A stretch of 64,000 bases of DNA from Paenisporosarcina macmurdoensis (GCF_042658845.1 NZ_JBHSRI010000019.1:1-64000); one strand, 5' to 3'; numbered from the stretch's first letter, positions 17,393 to 27,843 are shown. Numbers and translations are program-made. The notes: generated by a model from the sequence alone, not told the origin.

Positions 17393-18413
17393 TATTTACC
17401 TCTTTTAAATTTATTTGATAGTAATCTATATACCAATCCACGAATTTCCCTACTCCATCTTTTATAGAAGTTTGTGGTTTGAAATCAATTTCTCTATATA
17501 GATCTTCTACATTTGCATATGTGGCTGGAACATCTCCAGCTTGTAATGGCATAAAGTTCTTAATTGCTTTTTTGCCGACTTTTTCTTCAATAGCTTCGAT
17601 AAAGTCCATCAGTTTTACTGGACTATTATTACCAATGTTATAAATTTTATATGGCGCATAGCTTGTACCTGGGTCTGGCTTATCCCCTGACCACTCTGTG
17701 TTTGGTTGTGCTGGCTTTTCAATTAAACGTGAAATTGATTCTACAATATCATCTACAAATGTAAAATCACGCATCATTTCTCCATTATTAAATACATCAA
17801 TTGGTTTGCCTTCAATGATTTTTTTTGTAAACATAAATAATGCCATATCAGGACGTCCCCAAGGACCATAGACGGTAAAAAAACGAAGTCCTGTTGTCGG
17901 TATATTATAAAGACTACTATACGTATGAGACATCAGCTCATTTGCTTTTTTTGTTGCTGCATAGAGACTTAAAGGATGATCTACATTATCATGGACTGAA
18001 AACGGTAATGATGTATTTGCTCCATAGACTGAACTTGAAGATGCATAGATTAATTGTTGAACTTTGTGATGACGGCAACCTTCTAAAATATTTATGTATC
18101 CTACAACGTTTGACTCAATATATGCATGGGGGTTTTCAATGCTGTATCGAACACCTGCTTGAGCAGCTAAGTTAATAACAACATCAGGCTTTTCTTTTTC
18201 AAAAATCGCCATGATTTCTTCAAGATTTTGTAAATCTTCTTTGTAAAAAGAAAAATTTTCATGAGTCAATCTATTTAAACGAGATTCTTTTAAAGAAACT
18301 GAGTAATAATCGTTTAAATTATCTAATCCTATTACTAGATAATTCATATTTAGTAACTTTACTGTTAAATGTGAACCAATGAAGCCAGCAACACCTGTTA
18401 TTAATACTTTCAT
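17382..18413 (-). CDS. UDP-uronate 4-epimerase (GAE family)
   Basis: A 343-residue extended SDR of the UDP-glucuronate 4-epimerase family (Cap1J/LspL/TviC-like). Visible are GVAGFIGSH at residue 7, INLAAQAGVRYSIENP (the GAE signature), SSSSVYGAN, the Tyr-Lys pair in YAATKKANE and FFTVYGPWGRPDMA. It would invert C4 of the uronic acid made by the overlapping dehydrogenase, giving a galacto-configured uronate. GGAGGTAA precedes the ATG. Pairing of these two enzymes is common in capsule clusters. Confidence 0.88.
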   Translation of the reverse strand: MKVLITGVAGFIGSHLTVKLLNMNYLVIGLDNLNDYYSVSLKESRLNRLTHENFSFYKEDLQNLEEIMAIFEKEKPDVVINLAAQAGVRYSIENPHAYIESNVVGYINILEGCRHHKVQQLIYASSSSVYGANTSLPFSVHDNVDHPLSLYAATKKANELMSHTYSSLYNIPTTGLRFFTVYGPWGRPDMALFMFTKKIIEGKPIDVFNNGEMMRDFTFVDDIVESISRLIEKPAQPNTEWSGDKPDPGTSYAPYKIYNIGNNSPVKLMDFIEAIEEKVGKKAIKNFMPLQAGDVPATYANVEDLYREIDFKPQTSIKDGVGKFVDWYIDYYQINLKEVNNES

Positions 18414-18544
18414 TTACCTTACCTCCTCAGAGAATTAAAACTCTTATCTTTTCAAATTCTATTAAACAATAACAATTTAATATTTCAGAAGACGGATTAT
18501 TTTTCTTTGAATAAATAAATCTATAATTCCATAATTTATCAGGA

Positions 18545-19615
18545 TCAATAATATCTACCATTTAGAAATAAAAATAAAATAAATATTAAAGTTGCAAATG
18601 CAGGATAAACTAAAGGGATTTTTTTATTAAGGATTAATAATGGATAAATCATAATCATTGGTATTAAAATCCATGAGAAAATAGCTACTCGATCGGAATA
18701 TGATATAAAACCTAGAATTAAAAAATAACAATTAAATATTATATAAATTTTTAGAATAGAAGTATATATTCTATCCTTGTAATTAAATACATACTTATTT
18801 GTAATTAATCCAAAAAGCAAAAAAAATGCTCCGAACAAGTAAAAGTCCATTCTATATGTTTGATTCCCATAATTATTTAAAGAGCTTTCAGAAATATAAC
18901 TATTAATATAACTTATAGGAATTAATAAATTTGTTAGTATATTAGGCAATTTCATGAAAAATGAAAAAGATAAAAAGATCCATATATAAATTAAGTGATT
19001 CATTTTTATTTTAAAAATATTAACTACAACAAGAATTAGTATTAATGGTAACGCTGTATAATGAAAGAATGAAGCAAATAAAGCACTAATAAAAAAGTAT
19101 ATCGTTTTTTTCTTATATCTAATTAAAATTGAAATCGATAAAAGTAGAAATGATATTGATAACCCTTGTCTAAGAATATTGCCTCCTAAGGTTATGAAAA
19201 AAGGAAAATATATATACAAAAATACAAAATATATAGAATAGTGATTAAAAAGTATATAAATAGCCACTATAAAAATAATGATAAATACCAAATAGATGAT
19301 TAAGAAATTAAATTCTATAGGCATATCAAGTAAATTGACTACCCATTGCAATATTATAAATGCATTTTCATAATTAATTATATCTAAGGCTTCCATTAAA
19401 CTAATATTTTTTAATAATAAAAAATAGGTTGAGTAACCTAAGGAATCAGGAAACATGTTGACATCTTTATATCCTATCCAAATACTTGAAAATATCAACA
19501 TTAACATAATGAAAAAAGTTTTTGTATATTTGTTGTTTATTATAGAATTAGGTTTTGACAAAGAAATTAAATTTACAAAAATAAGAAATAAAAAAGAAAA
19601 TATCAAAATAATCAT
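18545..19615 (-). CDS. EpsG-family polysaccharide polymerase (Wzy)
   Basis: A 356-residue very hydrophobic protein with about ten membrane segments and a conserved-looking early motif (YKDVNMFPDSLGYSTYF). It also has GGNILRQGLSISFLLLS in the middle, which is the hallmark of EpsG polymerases. It would join lipid-linked repeat units outside the membrane. GAGGAAAGG precedes the ATG. It is the only polymerase candidate in the locus and is more AT-rich than the enzyme genes, as is usual for the repeat-unit-specific part of such clusters. Confidence 0.82.
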   Translation of the reverse strand: MIILIFSFLFLIFVNLISLSKPNSIINNKYTKTFFIMLMLIFSSIWIGYKDVNMFPDSLGYSTYFLLLKNISLMEALDIINYENAFIILQWVVNLLDMPIEFNFLIIYLVFIIIFIVAIYILFNHYSIYFVFLYIYFPFFITLGGNILRQGLSISFLLLSISILIRYKKKTIYFFISALFASFFHYTALPLILILVVVNIFKIKMNHLIYIWIFLSFSFFMKLPNILTNLLIPISYINSYISESSLNNYGNQTYRMDFYLFGAFFLLFGLITNKYVFNYKDRIYTSILKIYIIFNCYFLILGFISYSDRVAIFSWILIPMIMIYPLLILNKKIPLVYPAFATLIFILFLFLNGRYY

Positions 19616-19639
19616 AATTTACCTTTCCTCGAGTGATTT

Positions 19640-20497
19640 TTAATAATGTTTAATTTTAGTTATTATATTTTGATATTTTTTCTGTTTCTTTTCATCTAAA
19701 TTAGTAGTAGAATTACTTCTGGAAATCCATATCTCATCTAAATTCACATAATTAATAGTAAATATCAATTTTTCTTTTAAAATTGATTTAGTTAATAAAA
19801 TTAGTTTATGAAATATATTTGCTTCATATTTCCGATAAATTTTTCTATTAGTTTTTATACTATTAATATAGTTATTAATATTTATAACTTTAGGGACTCT
19901 ATAAAATAATAAAGGTTCTTTTATATTATAGAAATTTGATTCTTCAATAGTTCTTACCCATAACTCATGATCTTCAGATCTATAAAAAAGTGGATCATAT
20001 TTATGTTTTTTAAACCAATCTGTTTTTCCTGCAATTGTAGGGTGTATAAACTTTCCAAAATATAAGGTAAGCCTCTTATTATTAATATCATTATTAACAA
20101 ACCTTGAACCATAAACTTGATTATCCTCATCAATAATAATCGCTGAACTACCAACTATATCAATGGAAGTGTTTTCTAATAAAAAATTAAGCTGCTTTTC
20201 GATTCTTTGTGGATGCATAATATCATCACTATCCATTCGAAAAAAATAATCAGTTTTTGTAATATCTATCATTTCATTAAGTCTATAGATTAACCCCTTA
20301 TTTTCTCCATCATTTAATAATTTAATTCTTGGATCATCAAATTTTTTAGCTATATCTATAGATTTATCTTTTGATCCATCATTTACTAATAATAGCTCCC
20401 AATTTTGATATGTTTGTGTTAATACAGATTTTATTGCAATTTCGAGAGTTTTTTCATTATCATAAAAAGGAATTCCAATGGTTATTTTAGGATGCAT
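19640..20497 (-). CDS. family 2 glycosyltransferase
   Basis: A 285-residue GT-A glycosyltransferase: ITIGIPFYDNEKTLEIA at the start, LLVNDGSKDKS, and the metal-binding motif MDSDDIMHPQRIEKQ near residue 95. The catalytic-domain acid is probably in YRSEDHELWVR near residue 175. AAGGAGG precedes the ATG. One of three non-initiating transferases in the locus; donor and acceptor are unknown. Confidence 0.87.
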   Translation of the reverse strand: MHPKITIGIPFYDNEKTLEIAIKSVLTQTYQNWELLLVNDGSKDKSIDIAKKFDDPRIKLLNDGENKGLIYRLNEMIDITKTDYFFRMDSDDIMHPQRIEKQLNFLLENTSIDIVGSSAIIIDEDNQVYGSRFVNNDINNKRLTLYFGKFIHPTIAGKTDWFKKHKYDPLFYRSEDHELWVRTIEESNFYNIKEPLLFYRVPKVININNYINSIKTNRKIYRKYEANIFHKLILLTKSILKEKLIFTINYVNLDEIWISRSNSTTNLDEKKQKKYQNIITKIKHY

Positions 20498-20772
20498 AAC
20501 TTATTTCCTCCTTAAAGGTATACCAATACCGTTTTATTTTTCTAAGGTTATAAACTAAAGTTTATAAAGTTCTAAAATTTTTACATATATTATTATTTTT
20601 TTGACTAGATTCACAACTTAATATTCTTTATCTTTACGAGTGTTGACACTATTTAAAACTCTTAAAATAATGGGGTTTTTCTTCTTTATGGCTAACCGTA
20701 TGAAATGGACTTTCGAACCCTTCGAAATATTCGTTCCTGTATTAATAGATTTCCTTAACTTTAATGAAATAA
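20498..20772. other. spacer inside the capsule locus
   Basis: About 275 bases of AT-rich DNA. I see no ORF with a ribosome site, no hairpin with T-run and no clear promoter. Confidence 0.3.
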
Positions 20773-22200
20773 TTAATTATCGCTCGACTTATTATGATAA
20801 TCTACAAATATTTTAAAAATGTCTTTATATAGATAAATATTTAATAGAAATAAACAAATACCAGTTGTTAACGAAAAAATACTTGTGTCATAAAATGTTA
20901 AATGTAGCATATAGCAGAATAATAGACATACAATTAATGAAAGATTTTTTAGACCATATTCTATCTTAAACAACATTTGAGAAAAGACTGTTCTAAATAA
21001 AAGATAGCTTAAATATCCTAAAGCAGTTGAAATAGCTGCACCTTTTGCTCCATATGTTGGAACCAAAATAAACAAAAAAATCAGATTAACTAGTGAAGCA
21101 ATTATCGCTGTAATAATATGATATCTAGGTTTTTTCTTAAAATTTATTCCAATTTGTGTCGTTTCAGATATTGTTGTTGCTATTGGAATAAATAAAAGCA
21201 TAGGAAGAATAAATATCGCTTCTCTGTAATCTTCACCTAAGAATAGAATAATATAATCTCTTATCATTACCACTATTAGTGCTATTGCAATCATTATAAA
21301 TGAAACAATCTGTGAAATGATTTTAAAAAATTGTTTGTTTTCCGGTTCTAACTCATATTTTTTATATGCAACCGGGGTCCAAAAAATAGTAAAAGATGCT
21401 TGTAGAACGCCAAGCATGCCTACAAGAACAACACCAGATGAATATATACCCAAATCTTCATAGCTTCCCCATCCTTCTAAGGCAAACTTATCAGCAGATT
21501 TAAATATTAGATTAATTAATAATGTTACAAAAAAAGGGAAAGAAAACAAGGAAATTGTTTTTATATTATTTATTAATTTTTCTGTATCTTTTTTAATTTT
21601 CTTAAACCAAAATATTCTTTCAATAAAAATAATTACAATAACACTTAGCATCAATGAAATTAACAAACTTCCAATTCCAATCATGTAAGTGTGAGGAATC
21701 AAATAAATTAAAGAAATAATTAATAATAAATATATTATTTTATTAAATATTAATAAAAGCGAATATGTATTACCTTTTTGTTGCATACGAACTACCAATA
21801 ATCCGAAATTGTAAATCAATGAAAAAGTCACAAAAGCAATTAAACTTAAAATAATAGATAAAGAATTATCATCAAAATAGTATAATGTGATTTTCGAACC
21901 AAAAAATAGCATAATGACAATAAAAATTATAGTTAGTGCTGAAGGAATTATTAATGTTTTTCTTAATAATTTTCCTCTATTATCTTCATGCTCTTCGTAA
22001 AAAAATCTTACAAATGCTTGATCTGTCCCAAAAGAAATTATTGTTGAGAATATTCCAGATAGAGTTACAAAAAGTGTGATTTTACCATATTCTTCTGGCG
22101 ATAAGATTCTGGTTAATATTGGAATAGCTAAAAATGCTATAAGAAGCGATAGTATAGTGCCATATGAAAAAGCTGAAAAATTTTTCATTAAGTTATTCAC
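20773..22200 (-). CDS. polysaccharide flippase (Wzx)
   Basis: A 475-residue protein with about 14 predicted membrane segments, of the oligosaccharide flippase/PST family. It begins FSAFSYGTILSLLIAFLAIP, followed by LTRILSPEEYG, the family's typical first loop. It would turn the undecaprenyl-linked repeat unit to the outer face for the EpsG-like polymerase. The start is GTG at 22200 behind GGGG. Its position among glycosyltransferases is standard. Confidence 0.88.
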   Translation of the reverse strand: MNNLMKNFSAFSYGTILSLLIAFLAIPILTRILSPEEYGKITLFVTLSGIFSTIISFGTDQAFVRFFYEEHEDNRGKLLRKTLIIPSALTIIFIVIMLFFGSKITLYYFDDNSLSIILSLIAFVTFSLIYNFGLLVVRMQQKGNTYSLLLIFNKIIYLLLIISLIYLIPHTYMIGIGSLLISLMLSVIVIIFIERIFWFKKIKKDTEKLINNIKTISLFSFPFFVTLLINLIFKSADKFALEGWGSYEDLGIYSSGVVLVGMLGVLQASFTIFWTPVAYKKYELEPENKQFFKIISQIVSFIMIAIALIVVMIRDYIILFLGEDYREAIFILPMLLFIPIATTISETTQIGINFKKKPRYHIITAIIASLVNLIFLFILVPTYGAKGAAISTALGYLSYLLFRTVFSQMLFKIEYGLKNLSLIVCLLFCYMLHLTFYDTSIFSLTTGICLFLLNIYLYKDIFKIFVDYHNKSSDN

Positions 22201-22230
22201 AATTTTTTACCCCATATCAGATATAAAACT

Positions 22231-23568
22231 TTATTTTATAAAACTTTTTATGTTATTCCTGACTTTTATAAAAAGATAATAATTAGTCTTTAAACAGATA
22301 AAAATAAATCTTTGAATTTTATTTTTTCTGAATATTGGAAAATCAGCACCTTTAAAATGGGAATTCTCTACTGCATCAATAATTGCTTGAGTTTGTTTTT
22401 CTTGGTCATAGTTTTCTATTACAAATTCCTCGCTTTTCTGCGAGTAGGTATTTAATATAGAGGGATCAGAAAAAATATTACTTAATATTTTATACAAACT
22501 TTCTCTACCACTAATTTCATATCCTGCTAGAGTATAATAATATCCATCACCTGCATCACCCTCAGAAGTATTAAAAATCCAATCGCACCCTAAATGCTTT
22601 AAATTAAATTTATCGACTGAATCAATAACTATTGAAGGTAATCTAACTTGTGCCATTTTTTTAACTGTAAGGCCCATTCCTATTCCTATATCGTATGTAT
22701 TCATGATTTGTAATAAGTTTTCACTTTTTACCATTCCTAAAAACACAACACTCACATTTTTTATTTCAATCCTTTTTTTAACATCATTTGTATACTTTGT
22801 TTCCCCGCTTCCTATTATTGTATATTCTATACTAAAATCAGGATACTCTAGAGCAAGTATTTCTAATATTTGATGAATATGAATAATTGCTTCATTTTTC
22901 CAATAGGTGAAACGTCCACACCATAAAACTCTAATTTCTTTTTTTCTTTCATCAAAAAAATAAGTATAATCCAATTTTTCTTTTTGAATCGGATAATTTT
23001 CTAACTTTTTTAAATTTGAAATCAAATCTACGTCATAATACCATGAATTATATAGAACTGGAGACTTTCCACCATAAAAATCAGCATTATTTAATTGTAA
23101 AATTTTTAACATCTCTTTTTGATAAAAATATTTTTTATTATATTTTTTTTTATGAGTCATTCTGGTTTTTAGTAGCAAGGAATTCTTCCAGTCTTCAGGA
23201 TGTCCCCAAATATGTAATAATTTAACGTTATCTTTGTTTGAAAATAGCGCTATACCAATTTGGAGATTATGAAAATATGGACTAATTACTCTATATTCTT
23301 CTTCTTCTTTAAAGCAGAATTTTTCATAAAAGTTTTTAATAACTTCATCTAACTGATTTTCACTTAAATTCTCTGCTGTAAAACTCATGTTTAAATTTAT
23401 TAAATTTATATTTAGATTGTTTTTAAAATATTGATTATATATACTCTTGTTATCCTGGGTTATTATAAATATTTTCTGTTTTCTTTCTAGCAAATAATGA
23501 GAAATTTCAATAATTAAATTTTCAATTCCTCCAAATCCCTTTGAACTGTCAATAAAAATATAATTCAT
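22231..23568 (-). CDS. glycosyltransferase, GT-B fold
   Basis: A 445-residue protein beginning MNYIFIDSSKGFGGIENLI, a typical GT4 opening (glycine-rich acceptor loop). It has LWCGRFTYWKNE near residue 215 as the start of the donor domain, IIGSGETKYTNDV and VVFLGMVKSENLL. The usual C-terminal E-x7-E motif is not obvious; IGMGLTVKKMAQVRLPSIV lies where it would be expected. It is longer and more divergent than the EpsD-like enzyme, so the assignment to family 4 is tentative. AAGGTG precedes the ATG. Confidence 0.75.
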   Translation of the reverse strand: MNYIFIDSSKGFGGIENLIIEISHYLLERKQKIFIITQDNKSIYNQYFKNNLNINLINLNMSFTAENLSENQLDEVIKNFYEKFCFKEEEEYRVISPYFHNLQIGIALFSNKDNVKLLHIWGHPEDWKNSLLLKTRMTHKKKYNKKYFYQKEMLKILQLNNADFYGGKSPVLYNSWYYDVDLISNLKKLENYPIQKEKLDYTYFFDERKKEIRVLWCGRFTYWKNEAIIHIHQILEILALEYPDFSIEYTIIGSGETKYTNDVKKRIEIKNVSVVFLGMVKSENLLQIMNTYDIGIGMGLTVKKMAQVRLPSIVIDSVDKFNLKHLGCDWIFNTSEGDAGDGYYYTLAGYEISGRESLYKILSNIFSDPSILNTYSQKSEEFVIENYDQEKQTQAIIDAVENSHFKGADFPIFRKNKIQRFIFICLKTNYYLFIKVRNNIKSFIK

Positions 23569-23603
23569 TATTTTCTACACCTTACTTTTAATTTATTATT
23601 TTA

Positions 23604-25439
23604 CTACTGAATTTGTAGTTTTACTCTTTTTCCAACCTCAACATTCCGACGATTAGCAGTACCAACAAGCAATTCCTTCAACTCTAAACCGCTGAGAGTA
23701 GGAATCTTCTCTAACAAAAACACCAACTCATGCTTAGTAATAGGCGTCGCCTTCCCAATGTAAATCTTAGGAAACACAACCTCACTCTGCCTCTCACTCT
23801 CATTCATCAATTCTTCAAACAACTTCTCACCAGGTCTTATCCCTGTCTCACGAATCTCAATCTCACCTTCTGAATATCCAGAAAGTTTAATTAGATTACT
23901 AGCAAGATCAACAATCTTAACCGGTTCTCCCATGTCCAAAACAAAAACCTCGCCACCATTAGCTAAAGTTCCTGCCTGAATCACAAGCCTCGAAGCTTCA
24001 GGAATCGTCATGAAGTAACGAGTCATACGAGCATCCGTTATTGTAACTGGACCACCTTTGGCAATCTGCTTCTGAAACAACGGTAAAACACTACCACGAG
24101 ATCCCAACACATTACCAAACCGTACCGCTGCGAATTTAGTTTTACTATCCTTCGCTAAATTCTGAACAACCATCTCAGCGAAACGCTTTGTGGCACCCAT
24201 TACGTTCGGTGGGTTCACGGCTTTATCCGTAGAAACTAATACAAAATTACTGACGCCGAAGGTATCAGCCGCTTCTGCGACGTTTTTCGTACCAAAGATG
24301 TTATTCTTTACAGCTTCCATCGGATTACCTTCCATCAATGGCACATGTTTATGAGCTGCCGCATGGTATATGACGTCCGGTCTATATTCATCCATAATCT
24401 CGAAGATTCTTGTTCGGTCTTGGACATCCGCAATAACTGCTTGAATGTCTGTCTCACCAACTAGATTATTTCTCAGTTCTTGATCAATTAAGTAAATCGA
24501 GTTCTCACCATGTCCAAGCATGATTAACTGCTTTGGGTTGAACCTCATCAATTGTCTGCAAATCTCAGATCCTATTGAACCGCCCGCTCCAGTGACTAAG
24601 ATCGTTTTATCAGTAATGTTATCCGATATCACTTTCATATCAAGCTCTACTTCTTCACGACCTAGTAAATCCGTAATCTTCACATCGCGCATTTCATTGA
24701 CCGAGATTTTGCCTGTCATTAAATCTTCAATGAGTGGGATTTGTTGTGTTTTTGTACCTGTATCTACACATACTTTGATGATTTCAGCCAATTCTACTTT
24801 TGATAATGAAGGGATGGCAAGGACGATATTTGAGATATTGTGTTTTTTGACTAGTTCAGGAATATCTTTTATGTATCCCAATACCTTCACACCGTAAATT
24901 TCTAAATTTTGTTTCGAGCGTTCATCGTCTACATAACCAACTGGTTTAAGTCCAGTTTGATGATTTTGTAACAACTGACGTGTCACCATCGTCCCTGCAG
25001 CACCGGCACCAATAATCAACGTACGCTTGATCCCTACAGTTTCTCGATTGAACCTTGAGTCGACATACACACGCCAAGAAAAACGAGAGCCACCAATCAA
25101 AATCATATGAAGCATCCAGGTGATGGACAACACTCGCCAGTATATGTCTTGTTGAACAGCAAGTTGGATGACCATGACCGTTAGTACGCTATATGTTACC
25201 GCACGCACGATGGATTTTAATTCACCCACCGAGGCGTATGACCACACTTTACGATATAAGCCAAAGCGCCAAGAAAAAAAGTGATGGGCGATAAAGATCG
25301 TTAATGAACTCACAACGAGCATGTCGTTATTAAAAACATTCACATACGGATGAAGGACAAAATAACCAGCATAAATGGAAAATAGCACAATAGTTGAATC
25401 GAGAAGAATCAATAAAGTTGCTCGTTTTTGCATGGTCAT
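23604..25439 (-). CDS. epsC: membrane-bound nucleotide-sugar 4,6-dehydratase, EpsC/PglF/CapD type
   Basis: A 611-residue protein with four N-terminal membrane segments (to about residue 125), a CoA-binding-like Rossmann domain (IIGAGAAGTMVTRQLL) and a C-terminal SDR domain (VTGAGGSIGSEICRQL). In the SDR domain the usual catalytic Tyr is replaced by Met (NVMGATK), as in PglF, FlaA1-like and CapD enzymes. It should make UDP-2-acetamido-4-keto-6-deoxy-glucose for the EpsN homologue. I chose the ATG at 25439 (AGGAGGT seven bases upstream); the longer frame to 25475 would start at TTG and overlap the phosphatase gene. Confidence 0.92.
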   Translation of the reverse strand: MTMQKRATLLILLDSTIVLFSIYAGYFVLHPYVNVFNNDMLVVSSLTIFIAHHFFSWRFGLYRKVWSYASVGELKSIVRAVTYSVLTVMVIQLAVQQDIYWRVLSITWMLHMILIGGSRFSWRVYVDSRFNRETVGIKRTLIIGAGAAGTMVTRQLLQNHQTGLKPVGYVDDERSKQNLEIYGVKVLGYIKDIPELVKKHNISNIVLAIPSLSKVELAEIIKVCVDTGTKTQQIPLIEDLMTGKISVNEMRDVKITDLLGREEVELDMKVISDNITDKTILVTGAGGSIGSEICRQLMRFNPKQLIMLGHGENSIYLIDQELRNNLVGETDIQAVIADVQDRTRIFEIMDEYRPDVIYHAAAHKHVPLMEGNPMEAVKNNIFGTKNVAEAADTFGVSNFVLVSTDKAVNPPNVMGATKRFAEMVVQNLAKDSKTKFAAVRFGNVLGSRGSVLPLFQKQIAKGGPVTITDARMTRYFMTIPEASRLVIQAGTLANGGEVFVLDMGEPVKIVDLASNLIKLSGYSEGEIEIRETGIRPGEKLFEELMNESERQSEVVFPKIYIGKATPITKHELVFLLEKIPTLSGLELKELLVGTANRRNVEVGKRVKLQIQ

Positions 25440-25467
25440 CGTTCCTACCTCCTGTTGAATTAATAGA

Positions 25468-26241
25468 TTAAACAAGTCCGAACAGCTTCTTTCGTTGTGT
25501 AATTCGTTCTGGTGCTAACTTTCTCATCGAGCGTCCTTGCACTACATCTTGAGCTTGCATATTAACTAATGTCACCATATCTGAACCCAGCTTTTTATCA
25601 AGCTTGTCCATCGCTTGCTTCCACACACATGCACGATTCGTGATGTTGTGAGCGTCTGAAGCCACAAAGTGTGCTTGTTGATGCTCAAGTAAATCTAAAC
25701 TTAATTTCTGTGTTTTCTTGCCGAACATGCCTGCTACACTTGCTGCTGTTACTTGAGACAATGCACCGTTTTTGATCAGGCGATACAGCTTGTCTGTGTT
25801 TTCAGCGATTTCTGCATTGCGTTCAGGATGTGCGATAATCGGTGTGAAGCCTTTTACAAGCAAGTCATAAAATAACTGCTCTGTATATTTCGGTATGCTT
25901 GAAGATGGGAATTCCACTAAGACATACTCCGAATTGTGTAATGTTAATAGTTCGTCATTGTGAATAAGGACATCTACCATTTCACCAAAAATGCGAATTT
26001 CTTGCCCAGCGTACACATTCAGCGGGATGCTCTGTCTCTGTAATTCCGCTTGTAGTTGATTTACCCCCAGGAGTATATCGGTTTTCGTGTTTGTGTAGCT
26101 CGGGTGTCTGTGATGCGGAGTAGCAATGACGGAAGTAATTCCTTCAGCAACCGCTTGTCTCGCCATTTCAATACTCCCTGCTAAATCCTTTGCACCGTCG
26201 TCTAATCCATAAAGAATGTGTGAATGTATATCTATCATCAT
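25468..26241 (-). CDS. cpsB: PHP-family protein-tyrosine phosphatase (CpsB/YwqE type)
   Basis: A 257-residue manganese-dependent phosphatase that dephosphorylates the tyrosine tail of the partner kinase. Metal ligands are visible in DIHSHILYGLDDG (residues 4-16), TPHHRHPSY (about 40), HPERNAEI (about 140) and SDAHN (about 198). AAGGGGG lies upstream of two adjacent ATGs; the second (26238) is spaced slightly better. It follows the kinase gene by 120 bases and completes the chain-length regulator/kinase/phosphatase trio. Confidence 0.92.
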   Translation of the reverse strand: MMIDIHSHILYGLDDGAKDLAGSIEMARQAVAEGITSVIATPHHRHPSYTNTKTDILLGVNQLQAELQRQSIPLNVYAGQEIRIFGEMVDVLIHNDELLTLHNSEYVLVEFPSSSIPKYTEQLFYDLLVKGFTPIIAHPERNAEIAENTDKLYRLIKNGALSQVTAASVAGMFGKKTQKLSLDLLEHQQAHFVASDAHNITNRACVWKQAMDKLDKKLGSDMVTLVNMQAQDVVQGRSMRKLAPERITQRKKLFGLV

Positions 26242-26361
26242 ATATCCCCCTTTTTACCTATAAGCAATACAAATTCGCTAACGTCGTCTGACCACTACGG
26301 CTATAGTATCACGTTGTCGTTTAACAGAAAAGGGGTTTTTTGTTAATTTTTTAACAAAATA

Positions 26362-27057
26362 TTAATTATTATCACCGTAATAGTAATAATACTGCGAATC
26401 TTTTGCTTTCTTCTTATTCAACACAGCCCCTAAGACCTTACCCTTAGCTGACTCCAATAAGTCTTTAGCCTTACGAGCCGCATCTTGTTCCGTGCCTCCA
26501 CTACTAATAACCAATATCGACCCATCGACTTTATTCGCTAAAATCTGCGCATCTGCAACTGCTAAAATAGGTGGCGTATCAAATAACACAACATCAAATT
26601 GCGTTTTTGCTAGTTCAATAAACTGAGACATCGAAGCTGATCCAAGTAACTCAGCTGGATTTGGTGGAATTGGCCCACTAGTCAATATTGATAAATGCTC
26701 CACTTCTGTCGCCTGCGCTGCATCTGTTAAAGTCGTTTGTTTCGTTAAGACATTCGTTAACCCTCTTACATTTTTCAAGTTAAACGTATAGTGAACAGTT
26801 GGTTTACGTAAATCAGTATCAACGAGTAACACTCTCTTACCTTGTTGTGCAAACGTTACAGCTAAATTGGCAACAGTTGTAGATTTACCTTCTGCAGGAC
26901 TTGAAGAGGTGACAAGAATCGTTTTGTATTCTTGATCAACAGAAGAGAATTCAATATTGGTACGTAATGTACGATACTGCTCTGTAATAGGTGAGCGCGG
27001 ACTATCAATTGTAATCAATTGACGTTCCAGTGTAATTGGACGTTTTTTCTTAGCCAT
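26362..27057 (-). CDS. cpsD: capsule tyrosine kinase (CpsD/YwqD type)
   Basis: A 231-residue BY-kinase. It has the Walker A motif SSPAEGKSTT, Walker A' VLLVDTDLRKP and Walker B VVLFDTPP. The C-terminal autophosphorylation cluster, five consecutive tyrosines, lies five residues from the end. It acts at the membrane with the chain-length protein to control polymer length and amount. The ATG at 27057 follows GGAAGGAGAG and overlaps the upstream stop by eight bases. The longer frame to 27144 has no supporting site. Confidence 0.93.
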   Translation of the reverse strand: MAKKKRPITLERQLITIDSPRSPITEQYRTLRTNIEFSSVDQEYKTILVTSSSPAEGKSTTVANLAVTFAQQGKRVLLVDTDLRKPTVHYTFNLKNVRGLTNVLTKQTTLTDAAQATEVEHLSILTSGPIPPNPAELLGSASMSQFIELAKTQFDVVLFDTPPILAVADAQILANKVDGSILVISSGGTEQDAARKAKDLLESAKGKVLGAVLNKKKAKDSQYYYYYGDNN

Positions 27058-27796
27058 TGCGAATCTCTCCTTCCGCTTGAAGTTTTTGCTGCATCTTGTC
27101 CATCTTGTCTTGTTCCTTTTTCTCCATAGAAGAAATGGCACCAATTACTGGAATGCCTAGTATACTTTCAACCTCTTGTTCTGTTTTTAACGTATTATCT
27201 AAATACTCAAGTAAGAATGCTAAACCAACACCAAGCATTAAACCAACCACCAAAGCGATTGCCATGTTTAACATTTTATTCGGTTTGATTGGTGCTTGTG
27301 TGTCTGTTGCCTTAGCTTGCGAGAGGATACTCACATTATCGACATTCATAATGTCCATAATTTCGCGTTGGAACACAGACGCAGTGGTATTGGCAATATC
27401 ACGTGCGACAAATTGATTTGGATCTTGTGCTGTAATCGTTAGTACTTGTGATTCACCAACTGCTGATACGGTAATCTTTGAGTTAAGTGCTTCGGTTGTT
27501 AAAGTCTCTAGCGCTAATTCTTGACGAACGATATCTAAAATAGCTGAGCTTTTTATTATTTCGTTATATGTTTTTATTAATTGCAGATTCGTTTGTATTT
27601 CACCTACATTTATCATTGGTGCTTCAGACTTCTCTTGACTCACTAGTAGTTGTGTTGAAGCTTGATAGATTGGTGTAATAAAAAAGAAACTAACGACTCC
27701 GCTAATCAGTGTTGCGAGAATTGTTAGTGACAAGATCAACCACATGCGTTTTTTCAAAGTTTGGAATAGTTCTTGTAAGCTAATCGTTTCTTCCAT
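27050..27796 (-). CDS. cpsC: Wzz/CpsC chain-length regulator and kinase activator
   Basis: A 248-residue membrane protein with two membrane helices (about residues 22-45 and 170-192), an extracellular loop rich in alpha and beta, and a cytoplasmic tail that activates the partner kinase. The proline-rich QAPIKPNKMLN before the second helix is the Wzz signature. I chose the ATG at 27796 (MEETISLQELF) with AGGGGGAC upstream; the longer frame adds only ten residues. It is the first gene of the locus and is preceded by an extended -10 promoter. Confidence 0.9.
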   Translation of the reverse strand: MEETISLQELFQTLKKRMWLILSLTILATLISGVVSFFFITPIYQASTQLLVSQEKSEAPMINVGEIQTNLQLIKTYNEIIKSSAILDIVRQELALETLTTEALNSKITVSAVGESQVLTITAQDPNQFVARDIANTTASVFQREIMDIMNVDNVSILSQAKATDTQAPIKPNKMLNMAIALVVGLMLGVGLAFLLEYLDNTLKTEQEVESILGIPVIGAISSMEKKEQDKMDKMQQKLQAEGEIRNG

Positions 27797-27837
27797 AGTA
27801 AGTAAAGTCCCCCTAGATATGTTCAATAAGTAACCAT

Positions 27838-27843
27838 ATTATA
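27838..27843 (-). promoter_or_regulatory. extended -10 promoter of the capsule operon
   Basis: Minus strand TGCTATAAT with a perfect TATAAT, about 42 bases before the cpsC start. No good -35 hexamer is visible, which suits an extended -10. Just upstream are two direct TCGACAA words 15 bases apart that could bind a regulator. Confidence 0.5.
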